Below are positions 16,468 to 16,784 of a stretch of DNA of 16,784 nucleotides, piece by piece (the stretch's first letter is position 1; each line of letters begins with the position of its first letter). The notes under the pieces were generated by a model. That model did not search any database and was not told the DNA's origin. It saw only the letters and a list, made by a program, of their open reading frames with translations. The position numbers and the translations under genes are program-made. This DNA comes from CANHCC01 sp040381555 (GTDB lineage Bacteria; Bacteroidota; Bacteroidia; J057; RFSG01): the NCBI GenBank assembly GCA_040381555.1, contig JBEIHC010000060.1:1-16784 (forward strand), written 5' to 3'.

Positions 16468-16784
16468 GACAAGAGGGGTTATTGTTGGAGAGACTTTTTG
16501 ACAAGGGACGCTTGCCAAGTCAAGGGACGCTTGCCAAGACAAGGGACGCTTGCCAGAGGGGTTATTGTTGGATCGACTTTTTGACAAGGGACGCTTGCCA
16601 GAGTGGTTATTGTTGGATTGGTTTTTTTGACAAGGGACGCTTGCCAGAGTGGTTATTGTTGGATTGGTTTTTTTGACAAGGGACGCTTGCCAGAGGGGTT
16701 ATTGTTGAAGCGACTTTTTGACAAGGGACGCTTGCCAGAGTGGTTATTGTTGGATTGGTTTTTTTGACAAGGGACGCTTGCCAG
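16468..16784 (+). repeat. Tandem array of a 45/46-bp unit with a conserved core
   Basis: The unit has a core, GACAAGGGACGCTTGCCA, and a linker of about 27 bp of the form GAGtGGTTATTGTTGGAttGg plus a T-run. Eight copies of the 12-mer GGGACGCTTGCC start at 16505, 16524, 16543, 16588, 16634, 16680, 16725 and 16771. Full units are 16538-16582 (45 bp), 16583-16628 (46), 16629-16674 (46), 16675-16719 (45) and 16720-16765 (46); a partial one (16766-16784) runs off the edge. Two linker types occur: one with GAGTGG...GATTGG and seven T's (46 bp), one with GAGGGG...CGAC and five T's (45 bp), in the order B-A-A-B-A. The left end is irregular: 16468-16499 is a unit lacking 13 bp of core, and 16500-16537 holds two cores without linkers. 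CAAG-GGACG-CTTG in the core could form a 4-bp stem. A 46-bp period shifts the reading frame each time, so it is not protein-coding. Confidence 0.92.

Noticed and set aside
16482..16676. 64-codon plus-strand reading frame in the repeat
   Set aside because: It starts at a TTG inside the repeat, and since the period is 46 or 45 bp the frame shifts between units; its sequence only reflects the repeat.
16468..16784. CRISPR array
   Set aside because: The segments between the conserved cores are themselves near-identical and of only two types, so there are no unique spacers; no cas gene is present.

Overview
The window looks like chromosomal DNA of a member of the Bacteroidota. Evidence for this is an AddAB pair of the Bacteroidota type, a PurM of the long (about 390 aa) Bacteroidota form, an OmpA-family protein with the domain order of the type IX secretion protein PorE, an adk-obgE pair, and promoters of the TTTG / TAnnTTTG kind. 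Nearly all genes lie on the minus strand; the one exception is a small gene at 11562-11858. I see no phage, transposase, tRNA, rRNA or CRISPR array.

Left part, read in minus-strand order. An OmpA-family cell-envelope protein (8874-6838) has its own clear promoter and ends at a strong hairpin. purM (6786-5614, purine biosynthesis) follows. Then come the two subunits of a helicase-nuclease for double-strand-break repair: addA (5512-2258) and addB (starting at 2255 and running off the left edge). addA and addB are 2 bp apart and are surely co-expressed.

Middle part. adk (11286-10708), obgE (10702-9704) and an MlaE-type lipid-transport permease (9702-8959) are packed with gaps of 5 and 1 bp and form one operon. 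It joins nucleotide metabolism, ribosome-assembly GTPase and envelope lipid transport, and a TAnnTTTG box precedes adk. A small plus-strand gene of the muconolactone-isomerase fold (11562-11858) is divergent from adk and convergent with the next operon.

Right part. nuoI-nuoJ-nuoH (14152-11922) is a compact fragment of the complex I operon in an unusual order, without the other subunit genes. Upstream of it lies a large multi-pass membrane protein (16220-14226) that resembles GT-C glycosyltransferases of the AftB/ZomB type. Its likely promoter box sits 10 nt before the preferred start codon.

The right end (16221-16784) has no gene. Its last 317 bp are a tandem array of a 45/46-bp unit built from a conserved core and a separable linker. 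The array continues beyond the window and is the least explained element here. The rest is mostly housekeeping DNA, and I did not find a convincing new multi-gene system.
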